Below, one piece after another: positions 1 through 12,387 of a DNA stretch of 64,000 nt. The notes beneath the pieces are model-generated. The model worked only from the letters and a program-made list of their open reading frames with translations. It ran no database searches and was not told the DNA's origin. Position 1 is the first letter of the stretch; every line of letters begins with the position of its first letter. This DNA comes from Diphasiastrum complanatum (lineage: Eukaryota > Streptophyta > Lycopodiopsida > Lycopodiales > Lycopodiaceae), in contig CM055094.1 in NCBI GenBank assembly GCA_029204225.1, positions 30,377,427 through 30,441,426 on the forward strand, given 5' to 3'. Both the position numbers and the translations under genes were made by a program.

Positions 1-383
1 CACTTGTTTTCATCATCACCATCTCCATACATTCGTTTCCACAGAAATCTACCTTCCTTACATCTCCATCCTTGCCCAATATCTTCACCTCTTCCGCTTT
101 CTGACCGTCTACATTCCATATTCTTCACAACCATATACTGACACCTCCATTTTTTTGAACTTCTACCTCCCATTGTTCTTACCCCACCTCATTCTGTTCC
201 CACCCTTTTATTTCCCACCATACTTCGTTTAACACACATCTTCCACACCGTTCTGTCAAACACACCTCCACTTTCACACACCTTTCCTTCCGAACCTCAG
301 TCCTTCACAACCATTTCCTTTCACAACATACCTTATCCCACACACATCTTCCAATCCCTTCTAAACAACCACTTTCACCTCCC
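1..383. other. Pyrimidine-rich stretch, no gene
   Basis: The plus strand is strongly enriched in C and T (runs such as CCTTCC, CATCTCC, CACACC), with very few G residues. No open frame with protein-like composition is seen on either strand. It may be the non-coding leader of a degenerate retroelement whose broken frame begins at 562, but nothing proves this. Confidence 0.4.
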
Positions 384-478
384 ATCTCAACCGATGCCTT
401 CCATCAAATCTCAACCGATGCCTTCTATCAAATCTCAGTCGACACCTTCCATCAAATCTCAACCGACGCCTCTTAATC
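384..478 (+). repeat. 24-bp minisatellite, about 4 units
   Basis: The unit ATCTCAACCGATGCCTTCCA plus TCAA is repeated head to tail from 384, with unit 2 beginning exactly 24 bases later at 408. The third and fourth units carry substitutions (AGTCGACA, CGACGCC). The period is a multiple of three, but the frames run into stops and no coding role is claimed. Confidence 0.85.
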
Positions 479-561
479 TTGTCTAAAATTCCAAATTGAG
501 CATTCAAGTTTCCATTATTTATTCAGGGATAACTCCTGCAAATCACAACTTGTCGAAGTCC

Positions 562-1073
562 ATGGCCGGTAAAAAAGCCACGGGTGGAGGTGGTGAACTG
601 GCCAGTGATTCCCGAAATTTCAGAGAGAATCTCCTCGGATGATCTAAGGCTACAGTTACTGATTTCGGGAACAAGTACAAAACAAGTGCCGATCTATGCA
701 TGCAAGAAAGTGCCGAATACTGTCAATCTATGGCCTTTCTGATGCAGCAAGATTGTTTTTGGGATCGAGGCTTAGACCCAATCAAGATCAATCCCAATGT
801 AGCCCTCCAGTCAAAAGAAGACCATGAGATGATGGCCTGGCTATGCTACAGAGCGGCCTTCATGTCGTCACGATATGTGACCATGGTGGAAGACTAGCAG
901 GAAATGGTCTTTATTGAAAAGATAAGAGAGTACCTGGGGCCACTCAACTTCGGAAGTAAGCTCCGCTTCCAAGTATTTGAAGCTTTGGGACGAAAGATGA
1001 GCGAGCGAAAACAAACAACAAGACGGCGAGGCGAGCATGACTCGCAAAAGGTTCTCAAGAGGGCTGGAATGTA
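562..1073 (+). pseudogene. Broken reading frame, probably retroelement-derived
   Basis: A single frame from the ATG at 562 (MAGKKATGGGGELASD) stays protein-like to about 1073 but is cut by in-frame stops at 640 (TGA) and 895 (TAG). The translation is rich in charged residues and contains segments such as FRENLLG, QESAEYCQSMAFLMQQD and EYLGPLNFGSKLRFQVFEAL. I recognise no domain. Its position upstream of a gypsy 3' end and downstream of a pyrimidine-rich leader suggests an old gag-like frame, but this is inference. An unrelated host exon fragment is possible. Confidence 0.3.
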
Positions 1074-2325
1074 GCGGCCATTGGGAGACTTCCATTTTTG
1101 AGAAACAGTTTTGCGGATAATAAGCACTTGGTTTTACGGAAGCGAACAAAGATCCACACTTTTCCAAGTGCCGAGCGGAATGACATCACTCGTGTTGCAG
1201 TGGGTCTTGCAATAGATTAGGGGTGGATAATGTTAGCGGATTCCAGAGAATCCTCAGATGCTAAGCCAAGCTGAAGACAAAGAATATCTCTCACCCATGA
1301 CCGAGGAGGTCTCAGAAGGAGGAGAGCAGAAGGAGGAGGAGAGCAGAAGAAGTTGGGAGCCGAGCATGAGAGCCGAGAAATGACTAGCTAGGATGACAGT
1401 GAATTATCTATGTGAGCCTACATGGTGTATCCCAGAGAAGGAACGACCATGTAGGAGCTAGTAATATTTCCTAGGAATTGTAAATAAATGTAGACCCCCC
1501 TTAAATATTTTAGAGTGAGCCACCTTTTGATGGTGACCTCTGGTGGAAGGGCAATTTCCACATGTAATTTCTAATTTGGAGGAATTGCCACTTGGGCTCC
1601 ACATGGGCAGCTCTCATGTTTATTTAAGGGGTCCCATCTCTTGTGAGGGAGCTTTGAATGTATTATCAAGTTCTCTTGAGTGAATAAAGAAGATCTTCCA
1701 CGAGTTCTTGATGGTTGCTAAGCTCCTTGTTCATGGCAATGTTCTTGAGTGAAATTCCTATGAGCATGCTTGATTTCCTTTTGTGTTTGTGGATTAATTA
1801 GCTAGTTTTCTTGCTTAGTCCCTTGCTTTTAGTTGTGGATTAGATTTCATTTCTTGTTTGTGGATTAAGGTAGGAATCAGCATTCAAGTAAACTAAATAG
1901 GTTGGATTTGTGGTGTAGATCTTGCATATTCTCTGACATTCTAGTTCTTGATTGTTCTTGGGCATTCTAAGCATCAAGAAATGGGTGTTTCTTGATTCTT
2001 GGGCTGCTAAAGTGTTGTTAGGAAATTAGTTTTCTTGTTTCTTGTTTTCTTGATCGAGTAGCTTAATCTTGTTCTTGTTTGTTTCCTGATTTTAGTAGAT
2101 AGTTTGTAGAATTGCTCCATGATTAAAAATGCTGATCTATTTGAGCTAGGACTGGTTGCATGGCTTGTTTATGCATGTAGTTGAGTAACAAATCCATCTC
2201 TTCCCACTGACTGGCTGGGAATACATGCTGTGATTTGAGAAACGCTTCTGTTTGGAAACTGTTCTAATAAGAAGATCAAACTGTAAGAACCGTAACTAAC
2301 AAAAGAACAAACGAAGAAGAGAAAA
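1074..2325. other. Non-coding stretch, LTR-like regulatory look
   Basis: No convincing coding frame. Around 1610-1700 there is a TATA-like TTTATTTAAGG followed by a T-rich leader and an AATAAA at 1684, the arrangement seen in the promoter and polyadenylation part of a plant LTR. No second copy or clear TG..CA border was found, so an LTR is only a possibility. The stretch 1740-2160 is dominated by imperfect iterations of TTGTTC and TTCTTG. Confidence 0.3.
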
Positions 2326-2846
2326 GTGAAAACCGTGTTCACAGATTCAGTGGAATCCGTGAACATTGCACGTGAAAATGTCCAATGTGCCCAAGATAGG
2401 GATCGACATTATGCAAATCTGAAAAGATTACCGAGAGACTTTCAAGTGGGGGATTGGATATGTTTAAGAATCTTGAAAGATTTCAGTGTAATGCATAGTA
2501 CCGGCAAGCATTATAAATTGTCCCCTAGATATAGAGGACCGTATCAGATCTTTTAGCTTATCAATTGGAACTCCCGGAAGGATCACAAGTGCATCCGATA
2601 TTTCACGTAAGCCGACTCAAGAAGAGTCTACGTGAAGGAGAGCATCTTGGATCTGGAGATCAATTGGACTTGTTGGATGAATCATCAGGTGTATCTCAAC
2701 TTGAACTCGAAACGATCTTGGATACAAGAACTAAACGATTGAGAAATCGTATAGTTACCGAGCATCTGGTTCGATGGAAGAGATGTACAGATGATGATGA
2801 TTCCTGGAAACGAAAAAAGCTCAAGGATGAACTTCCTTGGTTTTAA
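2326..2846 (+). pseudogene. Ty3/gypsy chromovirus integrase C-terminus and chromodomain
   Basis: The first part carries the integrase C-terminal region of a chromovirus: QDRDRHYANLKR, QVGDWICLRI, then KLSPRYRGPYQI. A frameshift near 2550 moves to the frame with YQLELPEGSQVHPIFHVSRL. The end is a chromodomain-like tail: ILDTRTKRLRNRIVTEHLV, RWK, then DDSWKRKKLKDELPWF, which resembles the family pattern (RKLRN..EYLVKW....SWE). Chromodomains direct integration toward particular chromatin. A purine tract and an LTR start follow at about 2868-2882. All of the pol frame upstream is missing here, so this is the 3' remnant of an element. Confidence 0.85.
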
Positions 2847-2867
2847 TTTCTGAGGACAAAACTTGAA

Positions 2868-3800
2868 TAAGGGGGGAAGAATGTCATGCCTATGACTATT
2901 CTCGGGTAGCGTGTCCATGCTAGAGATCGGTAGACCAACAACCCGTAAGTCAATTGACTATAAGAGAATTGGGGCCCTTATGTGTATGTGTTAATCGTCG
3001 TAGGCCTAAACACATGGTGGTGGAGTTGGTATGGGTCTTTCAGTGAGTCATTGGAGAATTGGATGACGTGGCCTTGATAAGCTACAGAGGTATCTAGTGA
3101 GGTTGTTGGAGGGTTTGCGGATCCCAAGGCAACCCTAACCCTAGTTGATAAGTGAGAGGGATTTGGCACCCTGCGTGTGTAAGTCCAACCCGATGATCAC
3201 ATAGTTATTTGATTGATTAGTTAAAAGCTAATAAAGGACTTTAGGCCTTTTTGCTCGTAGGGCCTAAATGTCAAGTTAGTGAATAAAGTTGGGTTTCCCT
3301 CCAATTTTGATGGTTCCCACACTTTTTTAAATTTGAATAAAAAGAGAGACAAGACTGGACCAATAGGATTCAGAGGCCAGGGTCCTCCTCTCTACTATAA
3401 AAAAGGACCAACTCGAGTTGTTTCTCATGTTCATTTTCTCATTTCAATAAAGCAAATTGGTTCTCTTTAGAAATGGATTGATGAATGTCCTTGCTCTTCC
3501 TCTCTTCTCCTCCATTTCTCATGCTTTCTTAGGTACTTGCTAATTGTTGGATTTGATCATTATTGGGATTGCCATTTCTTATGCTTTTCGTGAGAGAGAA
3601 AAGGAGAGAGAGAAGAGTAAGTTTTTATCATTGTTGTGGATTTAGGATTAATGAAAGTAGGGTTAATGGATGTAGTGTTAATGCTTAGTGTTAATGGATG
3701 TTAGTGTTAGATCCTCCATTCATGTTGAAATCTGAACTATACTATCGCTCTCATGGGAACGAACCTACGCGTGACAACTAACTTCGTCTCTTTGATGCTA
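2868..3800 (+). repeat. Gypsy 3' LTR region (LTR family also at 15.6-16.3 kb)
   Basis: A polypurine tract (AAGGGGGGAAGAA, 2868-2881) is followed by TGTCATGCC, a typical chromovirus LTR start. From about 3097 onward (TTGTTGGAGGGTTTGCGGATC) the sequence aligns over roughly 680 bases with the reverse complement of 15590-16291. Shared blocks include CCCAAGGCAACCCTAACC, TGATCACATAGTTATTTGAT and CTCTCATGGGAACGAA. That second LTR starts at its TGTTGTTGGAGGG with its own purine tract, so 2882-3096 and 3097-3800 may be two different LTRs, one nested in or joined to the other. The exact 3' border is not resolved. Confidence 0.7.
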
Positions 3801-4223
3801 GATTGACTAGATCTTGGATTCAGGCAAGGAAAGAAACCCACTACAGAGGTGTCACAGTGCACTACTAGTAGTGCATGGGCCTTGGAGGGTATAAGTGTAC
3901 CTATTGGGCTCTCACTAGTGTATGCTTGATTATGTGATTGGTGTGTGTGATTTCTTTTTCCATGACTGTGATTGATCCATAGCTTGAGGGCTAGATCCGT
4001 ACGATCTAGGTTTGGTTGGGTTGGTTTATCCACCACCCGTTCCCTTTGTTGTTGCTTTGTTTGGCATGCTTAGAGTTGGATCCTAGAAGTAGGGCTTTAT
4101 ACTGTCAATCTAAGTTGTAGTCTGAATCTATAGTTTGGTAAAGATCCTTATATAATTTGCATGTTGAGTTCTCTCGAATCATTCTGCATCCATACAAAAG
4201 AAATCCAACTTAGATCATTCATC

Positions 4224-6519
4224 ATGGAAGGTACATCTACAAAAATCCGCTTGATCAATAAGTTCAACGGTGATGAGTTTCACATGTGGAAATTCAATAT
4301 GAAAATGATACTCACTAAAAAAGAACTCTAGGGATACATCAGCCGTTCAATAGCCAATTAGCCGGCTGAACCTGACATGCTGAACCGCCTGCGAAGCTAA
4401 GGATGGCAAAGCTCTTGGCATTATATCTCTGAATCTTAAAGATTCACAAATAGCTTATGTAGCAAATTGGTCTAGCTCCAAAGAAACTTGGGAGATTCTT
4501 ACTAATCTATATGAAACAATAGGTGTCCTCATGTCTTCCTAAGAAAGAAGTTCATGTCATTCAGAATGAGTGAAGGAACCTCAGTCATTGATCATCTGAA
4601 TGAATTCAAATAGTTGCTAAATCAGCTAGCTGCAATAGGTTCGCCAGTATCGGACGAAGATGCTAACATATCTCTTCTGTCCAGTCTTCCTCCCTCTTAC
4701 GACAACTTAGTATTGCTATTGAGAAATATGCACTTAATTTGAGTACACCAAATGTCCAGTTATGGCATCAAAGATTAGGACACTTAAACATGAGATGTAT
4801 CTTGTATATGCATCATAATAGTACGGTCAAGGATCTAAATATTAATGTTGCCTCCACTGACATTTGACATGTTTGTGAGATGTGCCTACTAGGCAAACAG
4901 CCTAGATCAAGATTCCCAAAGGGACAAGCCACTAGGGCTAAATCCATGTTAGGATTGATACATAGTGATCTGTGTAGCCCTATGAGTATTTCCTCTTTGG
5001 GTTCAACACTATATTTTATCACTTTTATCGATGACTATTCAAGATTTACCAGTATTATGTTCATTAAGAATCAGTATGAGGCATTCAACTATTTCAAAGA
5101 ATTTCAACAGTTTGCTGAGACACAGACTGGTCAAAAAGATACCCATATCGCACGTGAGCAAGAGAATCATCATCTCAGCAACTGAATTTTGTTCGAAGAT
5201 CTGTCTGACATCGACAAGTGCTTGATCGTTATATCCCTCAAACATTCCTCAGTTACGATGAGATGCCTCAGTAGCAGAAGCACTGTCAAGTTTGAATGTA
5301 GACAACTGGCGTACTGCCATGCATGCAGAGTATAATTCACTAATGAAGAACAAAACCTGGCATCTTGTCGAAGCTCCTCCTGATGCAAAGATTATTGACA
5401 CTAAGTGGATCTTCAAGTTCAAGCTCAATCCAGATGGTTCGACAGCCAAATGAAAAGCTCGACTAGTGTCAAAGGATATTATGAACAAATCTATGGAATT
5501 GACTACACAGAGACTTTCAGTCCAGTTGGAAGACTTTAGTCAATTCGATCTTTACTTGCTATCGCAGTTGCCGAAGATTTGGAAGGTCACTAGATGGATG
5601 TTTAAACAGCTTTTCTAAATGGATACATACAAGAAGATATTTACATCTATCAACTTGAAGGTTACGTCCTTCAAGGCCAAGAACACAAGGTATGTAAGTT
5701 GCAGAAAGCTCTCTATGGGGCTAAAGCAAGCTCCAAGGGCTTGGTTCAATAGAATCAATCGATTCTTCTTGTAGAAGTTGATAGACTCGCCCATGGATCC
5801 ATGATTCAAACTGTCGAAGGACATGTTCCCAACAACTAAAGCAAAGAAGAAGGAGATGTGCAAATACCCCCATCAATCGATAGTTGGATTGATGATGTAT
5901 GCCATGGTCTGCACACGACCTGATCTTGCCTATGCAGTTACACATTGGCACAATTTATGTCCTCATTGGAAGGCTCTACTTAGAGCACCAAGATACATTC
6001 AAGCCACTAAGCACTATGCTCTGTGTTATAATGAAAATTCAGAGGATGCTCTGACATTACTTATTTATTCTGACTCTGATTGGGCTGGAAATTTGCTACA
6101 CAAAAATCCACTTCTGACTATCTTTGCTTTCTAGCAGGAGGACCCATTTCATGGAATAGTTGAAAGCATAAATGCATTTCTTTGTCTTCCACAGAGTCCG
6201 AATATGTCACAACCACCTTTGTAGTGAAGGAAATCATCTGGCTTAGAAGATTGTTTCAGGATCTTATGATCCCTCAATTCAGTCTTGCGACAATCAGAGC
6301 TGTATTGCTCTATCTCTGAACCCACGAAATCACTCTAGAACTAAACACATCGAAGTTCAATTTCATTTTCTTAGAGAGAAAGTTGTGAACAAGGTTGAAG
6401 AAATAAGTTACTGTCTGATTGATAGTATGTTGGCTGATATCTTGACTAAGCCTCTGTCGAGAGAAAATCATGTTAGTTTATGCAATTTATTAAACTTCAT
6501 TCAGGATCCTAGGAGTTAA
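4224..6519 (+). pseudogene. Ty1/copia retrotransposon remnant (gag to RNase H, decayed)
   Basis: Gag starts at 4224 (MEGTSTKIRLINKFNGDEFH, then MWKFNMKMIL), the usual copia gag opening, but has stops. The frame jumps near 4740 to the GAG-pre-integrase region (WHQRLGHLN, HVCEMCLLGKQPRS) and the integrase start (IHSDLCSPM, FITFIDDYSR), so protease is deleted. Reverse transcriptase fragments follow (YNSLMKNKTWHLVEAPP, FLNGYIQEDIYI). The catalytic YVDD block is absent because of another deletion before 5823. RNase H is recognisable from TRPDLAYAV to SSTESEYVTT and MLADILTKPLS near 6430. Many frameshifts and stops rule out function. A 5' LTR was not found. Confidence 0.85.
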
Positions 6520-6930
<411 letters not shown>

Positions 6931-7080
6931 ACATCTCCATTTTAAAAGGGCAAGGTAATATAAAAAACTTGCCAATATATAAAGGTTCATGCTTGTGTGA
7001 GAGAGGATTACTCCTAAGATATAAGCACACTTGGCAAACTGGTTGTTACACATTGAAACCCTTGCTAAGATTGATGTAGC

Positions 7081-7525
7081 ATGCATGGAAACATGAGCAT
7101 ATTTTATACCTCCAAAGTGAAAATGGCATTATGGTTATGTCAGGTTTTTATATAGCAAGATATTTACTACTCATTTATCATTTTGGTCACTATCTATTTG
7201 CCCTCATGAAGTGGGATTACCATGTTACCATCACGAGTAAGTTTTCATTGGGACATGTTGAGCACTCATGCCTACTATGCTTGTATGCTTGGTTACATAG
7301 TAACATAATGTTGATGTGCTAGGCAAGAAATACAATCTTTTTTTTCTTCAAAAAATGCTACATATGTATTCTATTGGTGCCCAATTTAGGATTCTAGTGT
7401 TCTTATTTAAAATGTACAACTAGTTTGATGCCTAGCTATATTGCCTTTGCTTGGGCTTGCATCATGTTGCTTACCATTTTCTTGGTTTGTGCAAGGCTCA
7501 AAGTCATGGAAGAAAAAAACTAGTG
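7081..7525 (+). repeat. Dispersed direct repeat, copy 1
   Basis: This stretch aligns with 8515-9025. Shared blocks include TTCTATTGGTGCCCA, AAATGTACAACTAGTTTGAT with the following GCCTAG, and AAGGCTCAAAGT near the end, in the same order and at similar spacing. Copies are diverged with several indels, so the event is old. AT-rich, no coding content. Confidence 0.75.
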
Positions 7526-8514
7526 TTGTGCGAGTATTTGATTTTTTTTAAACCCGACGATTTCCTAGTATTTAGTTTTTAGTCTTTTAAAATTGGCAAC
7601 TTTCGATAGTCAAGGGTTTTCTTATTTTAGGTACTGAATCTAGCGTAAATCTATGAAAATTTTCTTGAAGAGTCAGTTCTCAATAGTTTGGAGTATTTAA
7701 GCTAATATAATCAATGATTATACATATTAAAGGATATCAATCTTAATTGGATTGATGCCCAAGTTCTTTGTTGATTACTAATTCTAGCTATCAATACATG
7801 TTAAAAAAACCTCAACCTACAAAAATTGTAAACTTGTAAGCTCAATAAATTCCAATTTCAATTTTTGATTTATGAGTAAAAAGCTAGGGCAACATTTTAA
7901 AATTTGAACTTGTGAGCTTAATGAAATTTTGGTTATCAATCATTCAAAAACTTAGGCTTTGAACTTTTAAGTTCAATGAAATTTGACACAATAGCCAAAC
8001 TTAGATTATAATCCCTTACATAGTTTCAATTTTTTATAAGGTCTAGATTGATAAGCATATCCTCATTTTATAGCCACGTGAAGATATTAAAAACAACTTT
8101 AAAAAAAAATTACTCGTCGAATATCAATCTTGAATGGGTATATAAAATTCAAATATTTGCACATTATCAGATTTGGTGGATATTAGATATTCTTGGCAAC
8201 CGATGCTGAGAGTATAGATACACTTAATGAGAGCCCAAGGCATAAAAAAACATTTTAAATTGTAGACTCACACAAATATTTTCAACTTTAGACATAGAGT
8301 CTACAACCTATGCCATGATGTCTAGCATGAAAGATGTTTGCATGCTAGCATCATTTGCAAGAATACCATAGTTTGAACTAGATGCTACAAGCATGAGCAT
8401 ATTTTTTGCGTGCAAGAGTTAACACTCCCAAAGGTGCTACAACGTATTTTCATATTGCAAGATGTTTGCATCCTCATGTCATTTGCAATGAGATCAGATT
8501 GTGAACTACATGTT
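7526..8514. other. AT-rich spacer between the direct repeats
   Basis: No protein-like frame on either strand. Short motifs recur, such as GCAAGATGTTTGCAT and ATCATTTGCAAG near 8330-8470, which also occur inside the flanking repeat copy 2, so part of this spacer belongs to the same repeat family. Confidence 0.4.
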
Positions 8515-9025
8515 GCATGCATGAGCATATGGTATACTTGCAAATGAAGTGACAATACCATAGTGGATGCAATGCATTTTCATATGGCAATATATTTATC
8601 ATGCAAAAGAAGTGACACTACCATAGTAGGTGCAATTTTATTCATATGGCAAGATATTTAATACTTTCTTCATTATTTCTTGGCCCTCATAGACTAGGGT
8701 TATCATCATGTGCAAGCCTAGGGTTACCATCATGTGCAATCTTTCATTTTGACATATTGAGCACCCATGGTTAGTTGTAAATTTTTTTGCTTTGTTACAT
8801 AGTATGTTGTTTTCTAGCCAAAGAAAAAGTCTTTTACAACTTTAATATTGTCCCAAACAAAAATTCTACGTAGATAATTCTATTGGTGCCCAGTTAGGAA
8901 TTCTGGCGTTCTTATTCCAAATGTACAACTAGTTTGATGCCTAGATTATATAAATAACTTAGGCTTTGGCTGCCTTGCATCACCTTGCTTAATATTTTAA
9001 GGCTCAAAGTGATGGAGAAAAAAAT
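8515..9025 (+). repeat. Dispersed direct repeat, copy 2
   Basis: Counterpart of 7081-7525, in the same orientation about 1.43 kb downstream. It carries an internal duplication not seen in copy 1: CATATGGCAA and GAAGTGACA(A/C)TACCATAG occur twice at 8545-8640. Two similarly oriented copies with about 1 kb between them could be LTRs of a small element, but no primer-binding site or TG..CA ends were found. Confidence 0.7.
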
Positions 9026-11060
9026 ATAAAAAACATTTCTTACTTTTGGTACTACCTATACCATGACACTCTAACATGAAAGATGTTTGCAGACATGTAT
9101 CCAATTTAATGATAATAATTTTAGAATTTTAAGCAAACTAGACATCAAAATGACCATCGAGCTACATTTTTAACTCTCCTTAGAATAGAATTGTCTTAGA
9201 ATATAGATCCATAGTGTGTACAAGGCCACCAACCACTACCTAGGCCTAGTAGTATAACTCATAAATTGGCTAAACCATTCATTAGATGCACGTCATATAT
9301 TAGAGGGCCAAATTTGGAGGCATTGCATGGGATAAGTTTAGATGTGGGTCAAAATCCTTATATAAGCATGTGTATAGGTAGCCAAGTACCAAAGTTATGA
9401 TGCCAAAATGTTGAACACAAATCGTGGGAACAATACACCAAGAGATATTTGGGTGGTGAGCTCTACATGTATACCATTGTCTAAGAAACAATCTTATTAT
9501 TAGCCTTGCCGCATAACATGGTGAGTTGTTTGTGATTTATGACTACCAATTCAAGGATGCTACAGGTTAATCTACTAGTGGATGACAAGAGATGCACCAT
9601 TACAATCATTGTCATATGCATTCCACTTTTTGGATTCGAAAATGCATTCTAGCTGAACATGAAGTGTACTTGCTCTTAAGGTGTTGTATGATGTGACACG
9701 CAAGAAATCTCATCCCAAAAAAGAGCTAAAAAATGCTATTCTTGGTATCATAATCCATGTTTTGCAAAAGTTTTGGGCATGAAAGATGAGGGAAACGTAC
9801 TTCATTTCTTACCTTGATCTGTGGCTCACATCTTAGTGAGTAAAAGAACTCCATAGTGTGTTTCAATCCAACAAGGGTGACTAAGCACAACAACACATAA
9901 AGCCAGCATCCCACAAAACTTGTAATCCAGGTAGTTCATTCTCTAGTGTTAATAGTTTATATTGAGAGCAGTTATGTAAATCATGAAACCCTTGAATCCA
10001 CTGCAGTTTTCTGCATTACACATAGTACTTAGTACATTAAAAGACAGACGCTCAGCTGATACAAACATGTGCATAAACCTTATCCATGTGAGTAATGCAA
10101 AACATCATTCAAATGTCTTCACCTTTTATGGCTCCTACTAGCACCAGGAAGACAATCAGCATCAGCTACTTCTACTTTTGGGGCATTCCAAGTAGCCACA
10201 AAAATCACAGATAGTGGCACTTGTCATCAACTTTCCACAAAGTTGAGGATGGAAGAGCAGATTTGACCATCGTGTCTCATGAATTTGTTAGAATTATATT
10301 TTTCTCTGCTCTCCCTCTTATACCAAGCTGAGTACTTTCTGCCGTCCTTGATCGGGCATTCCTCTTCTTTAACTATGATTTAGGTATTCCATTGGATCTG
10401 CCATAACATATATTGATGAAATTTTTGTGCTATTGCAACTTGTAAAAGCTGATAATACAAAGTCAGCATGTTTTTACCTAACAGCTTCGGAAGTCTACTA
10501 ATAGAGCAAAGCATTAGTAAAGAGCAAAATTTCTCTGCTTTTAGCATTCCGAACTGGTTGCTTGTTTGATTATTTCATAAAGTAAAGAAAACACAGACAT
10601 GACTTCACTCCCATATAAGAACTTAAACCTTATGAGCGAAAAAATTGAAATTTATGAACAATCGTACATATATTCATACACGTCCAGCCATTTTGGATGT
10701 GCCTGATGGAGACATTTGCCATGAGTGTGTTGTACCCCAAAAATTGAAACTCCTCTCAACTGATATCTTTTCTTCTTGTTTTCTTCTTTATCAGAAAAGA
10801 TAAATATAAATCCACCCACATACCCTCTCTAGTACATAATATAATTGATTGGCAGGCATTCCACCAAAAGCAAGTACTTCAACTCCTCCAATCAATAAGC
10901 AGTAAGCTGGTTAGGGCTTCCTTTCTCCCCATAGGGGTTAGGGGTTTCACGCCAATCCGCCACACAAACGAGGACATGCAAAAAAACCAGGTGTATCAAA
11001 GATGAACAATATTACAGAAATTGATCATGGGCTGTGTTTGCTTCCAAACTCAGCCACGTT
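9026..11060. other. AT-rich intergenic stretch, nothing recognised
   Basis: Frames here are short and lack protein-like composition. No tRNA, repeat pair or transposon terminus was recognised. The right part may include the 3' flank of the minus-strand gene at 11204-12202. Confidence 0.4.
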
Positions 11061-11061
11061 G

Positions 11062-11266
11062 CTACAAAATTGGACAATTAGAGCATAATATATGAAAATC
11101 AAACGATTGTAGCAGCTCGCTGCCATCAGCTTCAAGCTGCAATCCTGTTCAAAGTGATCAAACTCAGAGAAGCTAGGAAGTACGGAATTGAACAGTTGGA
11201 GCATCAGATGTGGAAATCAAAGGCTTCTAGCAGCTCGCTTTCATCAGCTTCAAGCTGCAATCCTGT
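11062..11266 (-). repeat. Duplicated 3' coding end of the 11.2-kb gene
   Basis: The block with TTGGA(C/A)..AGAGCAT, TGAAAATCAAA or TGGAAATCAAA, TAGCAGCTCGCT, CATCAGCTTCAAGCTGCAAT and CCTGT is present twice, at about 11062-11152 and 11180-11266. The right copy encodes the last residues of the minus-strand protein (ITGLQLEADESELLEAFDFH). The left copy lies downstream of its stop in the minus direction, so the 3' end of the gene was tandemly duplicated into its own 3' flank. Confidence 0.85.
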
Positions 11267-12202
11267 GATCGGCCGACATGATTGCCTCCTTTTCCAAAGA
11301 GAATCTCCACTTACAGAACAAGGCATCTCCCTGGCTTGCAGACTGTAACTAGTTGATGCAGCAGGCTGAGGAAAGCGGGGTGATGGCATGCAGGAAAGAC
11401 ATTGATTTTCTTCTGAATCACTGCCTTCGAGCTCATGATAGTTCTGCAGGTGATTGCTCTCACCAGCCCACTTGGGCGTGCCACATCTGGAGCCAAGAAA
11501 GCGACTGCGCAAACTGGGATCAAGCTCCAATTCTAAGCCATGGCCGAATGATCGAGGCACCGGTGTTCCTTGCTTTGAGCTCAGGATCCGCAAGCACTTG
11601 TGCTGCATGACTGCTTTGCTGGATAATAAGTCTCCTTGCATAGGCCTTCTGTTATCAGCGGCCGATTCTAAGATTGTCTCGTCAAATTGAACCTTTTTCT
11701 TTGATCCAGAACCGCTGCTTACACCTGGCAGATTGGGTGTTTTCGGATCAGATGCTGATCCTAAGCTTTTTGTGGTGGAATAGTTTTCGTCGTTCTCTTC
11801 AGCGAGGCTGAATCGCACTGACTTTTTCACGGATTTCTTGCCTTGGTTGATCTCTGAAGGATTGGAAGTTTTAGTTAGAAAACCCAAAAGGCTTTCATCT
11901 TCTACAGTGGAGCTTCCGGTCTCAGGTTGCTCGCAGATCTCATTTCTCAAAGGATCCGATATGGAAGGAATTGCAGAAGGAAATGGAGGTACATCAGGCT
12001 GAGATGAGGATGAGGGTTGGACGCAGACTGCGCGAGGCATGCCGGGTAGCCCCATGCGGCTCCTGCAGGCTTGCTTGATCCTGCGATCAAAGCAGCTGCC
12101 GCAGATTGTTTGACCAAAGGTACGAGAGGAGCAGACTGCACAGTCGGAGCTCAGCAAGCCCCACGAAGAAGAAGAAGAAGAGATCCTTGCCACCACAGGC
12201 AT
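11204..12202 (-). CDS. Unknown 332-residue protein, Cys cluster and two RVxF-like motifs
   Basis: An uninterrupted single-exon frame reads from the ATG at 12202 to 11204. Near the N-terminus are five Cys residues (21, 24, 34, 37, 46) in the pattern CAVC..ICGSC..C, which could bind zinc. The remainder is Ser/Pro-rich and probably disordered. Two basic-hydrophobic motifs stand out: KSVRF at 127-131 and KKVQF at 169-173. Both match the [RK]-x(0,1)-V-x-F docking consensus for protein phosphatase 1, each followed by acidic residues. The C-terminus is acidic and hydrophobic (LEADESELLEAFDFH). I do not recognise the family. Codon composition and GC content rise relative to the flanks, and no stop or frameshift is present, which supports a real gene. 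A phosphatase-binding role is only inference from short motifs. Confidence 0.6.
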   Translation of the reverse strand: MPVVARISSSSSSWGLLSSDCAVCSSRTFGQTICGSCFDRRIKQACRSRMGLPGMPRAVCVQPSSSSQPDVPPFPSAIPSISDPLRNEICEQPETGSSTVEDESLLGFLTKTSNPSEINQGKKSVKKSVRFSLAEENDENYSTTKSLGSASDPKTPNLPGVSSGSGSKKKVQFDETILESAADNRRPMQGDLLSSKAVMQHKCLRILSSKQGTPVPRSFGHGLELELDPSLRSRFLGSRCGTPKWAGESNHLQNYHELEGSDSEENQCLSCMPSPRFPQPAASTSYSLQAREMPCSVSGDSLWKRRQSCRPITGLQLEADESELLEAFDFHI

Positions 12203-12325
12203 TTCGTGGACGAAGAAACCAACGTAGCTTCTGTGTGTAGCTTGCTCTTATCAATTAAATAAGCTGTGTGTATGTACCTTGCTCTTACCTATCCAAGAAC
12301 CTGTGTATGGCGTATGTTTGCGTTT

Positions 12326-12334
<9 letters not shown>

Positions 12335-12387
<53 letters not shown>

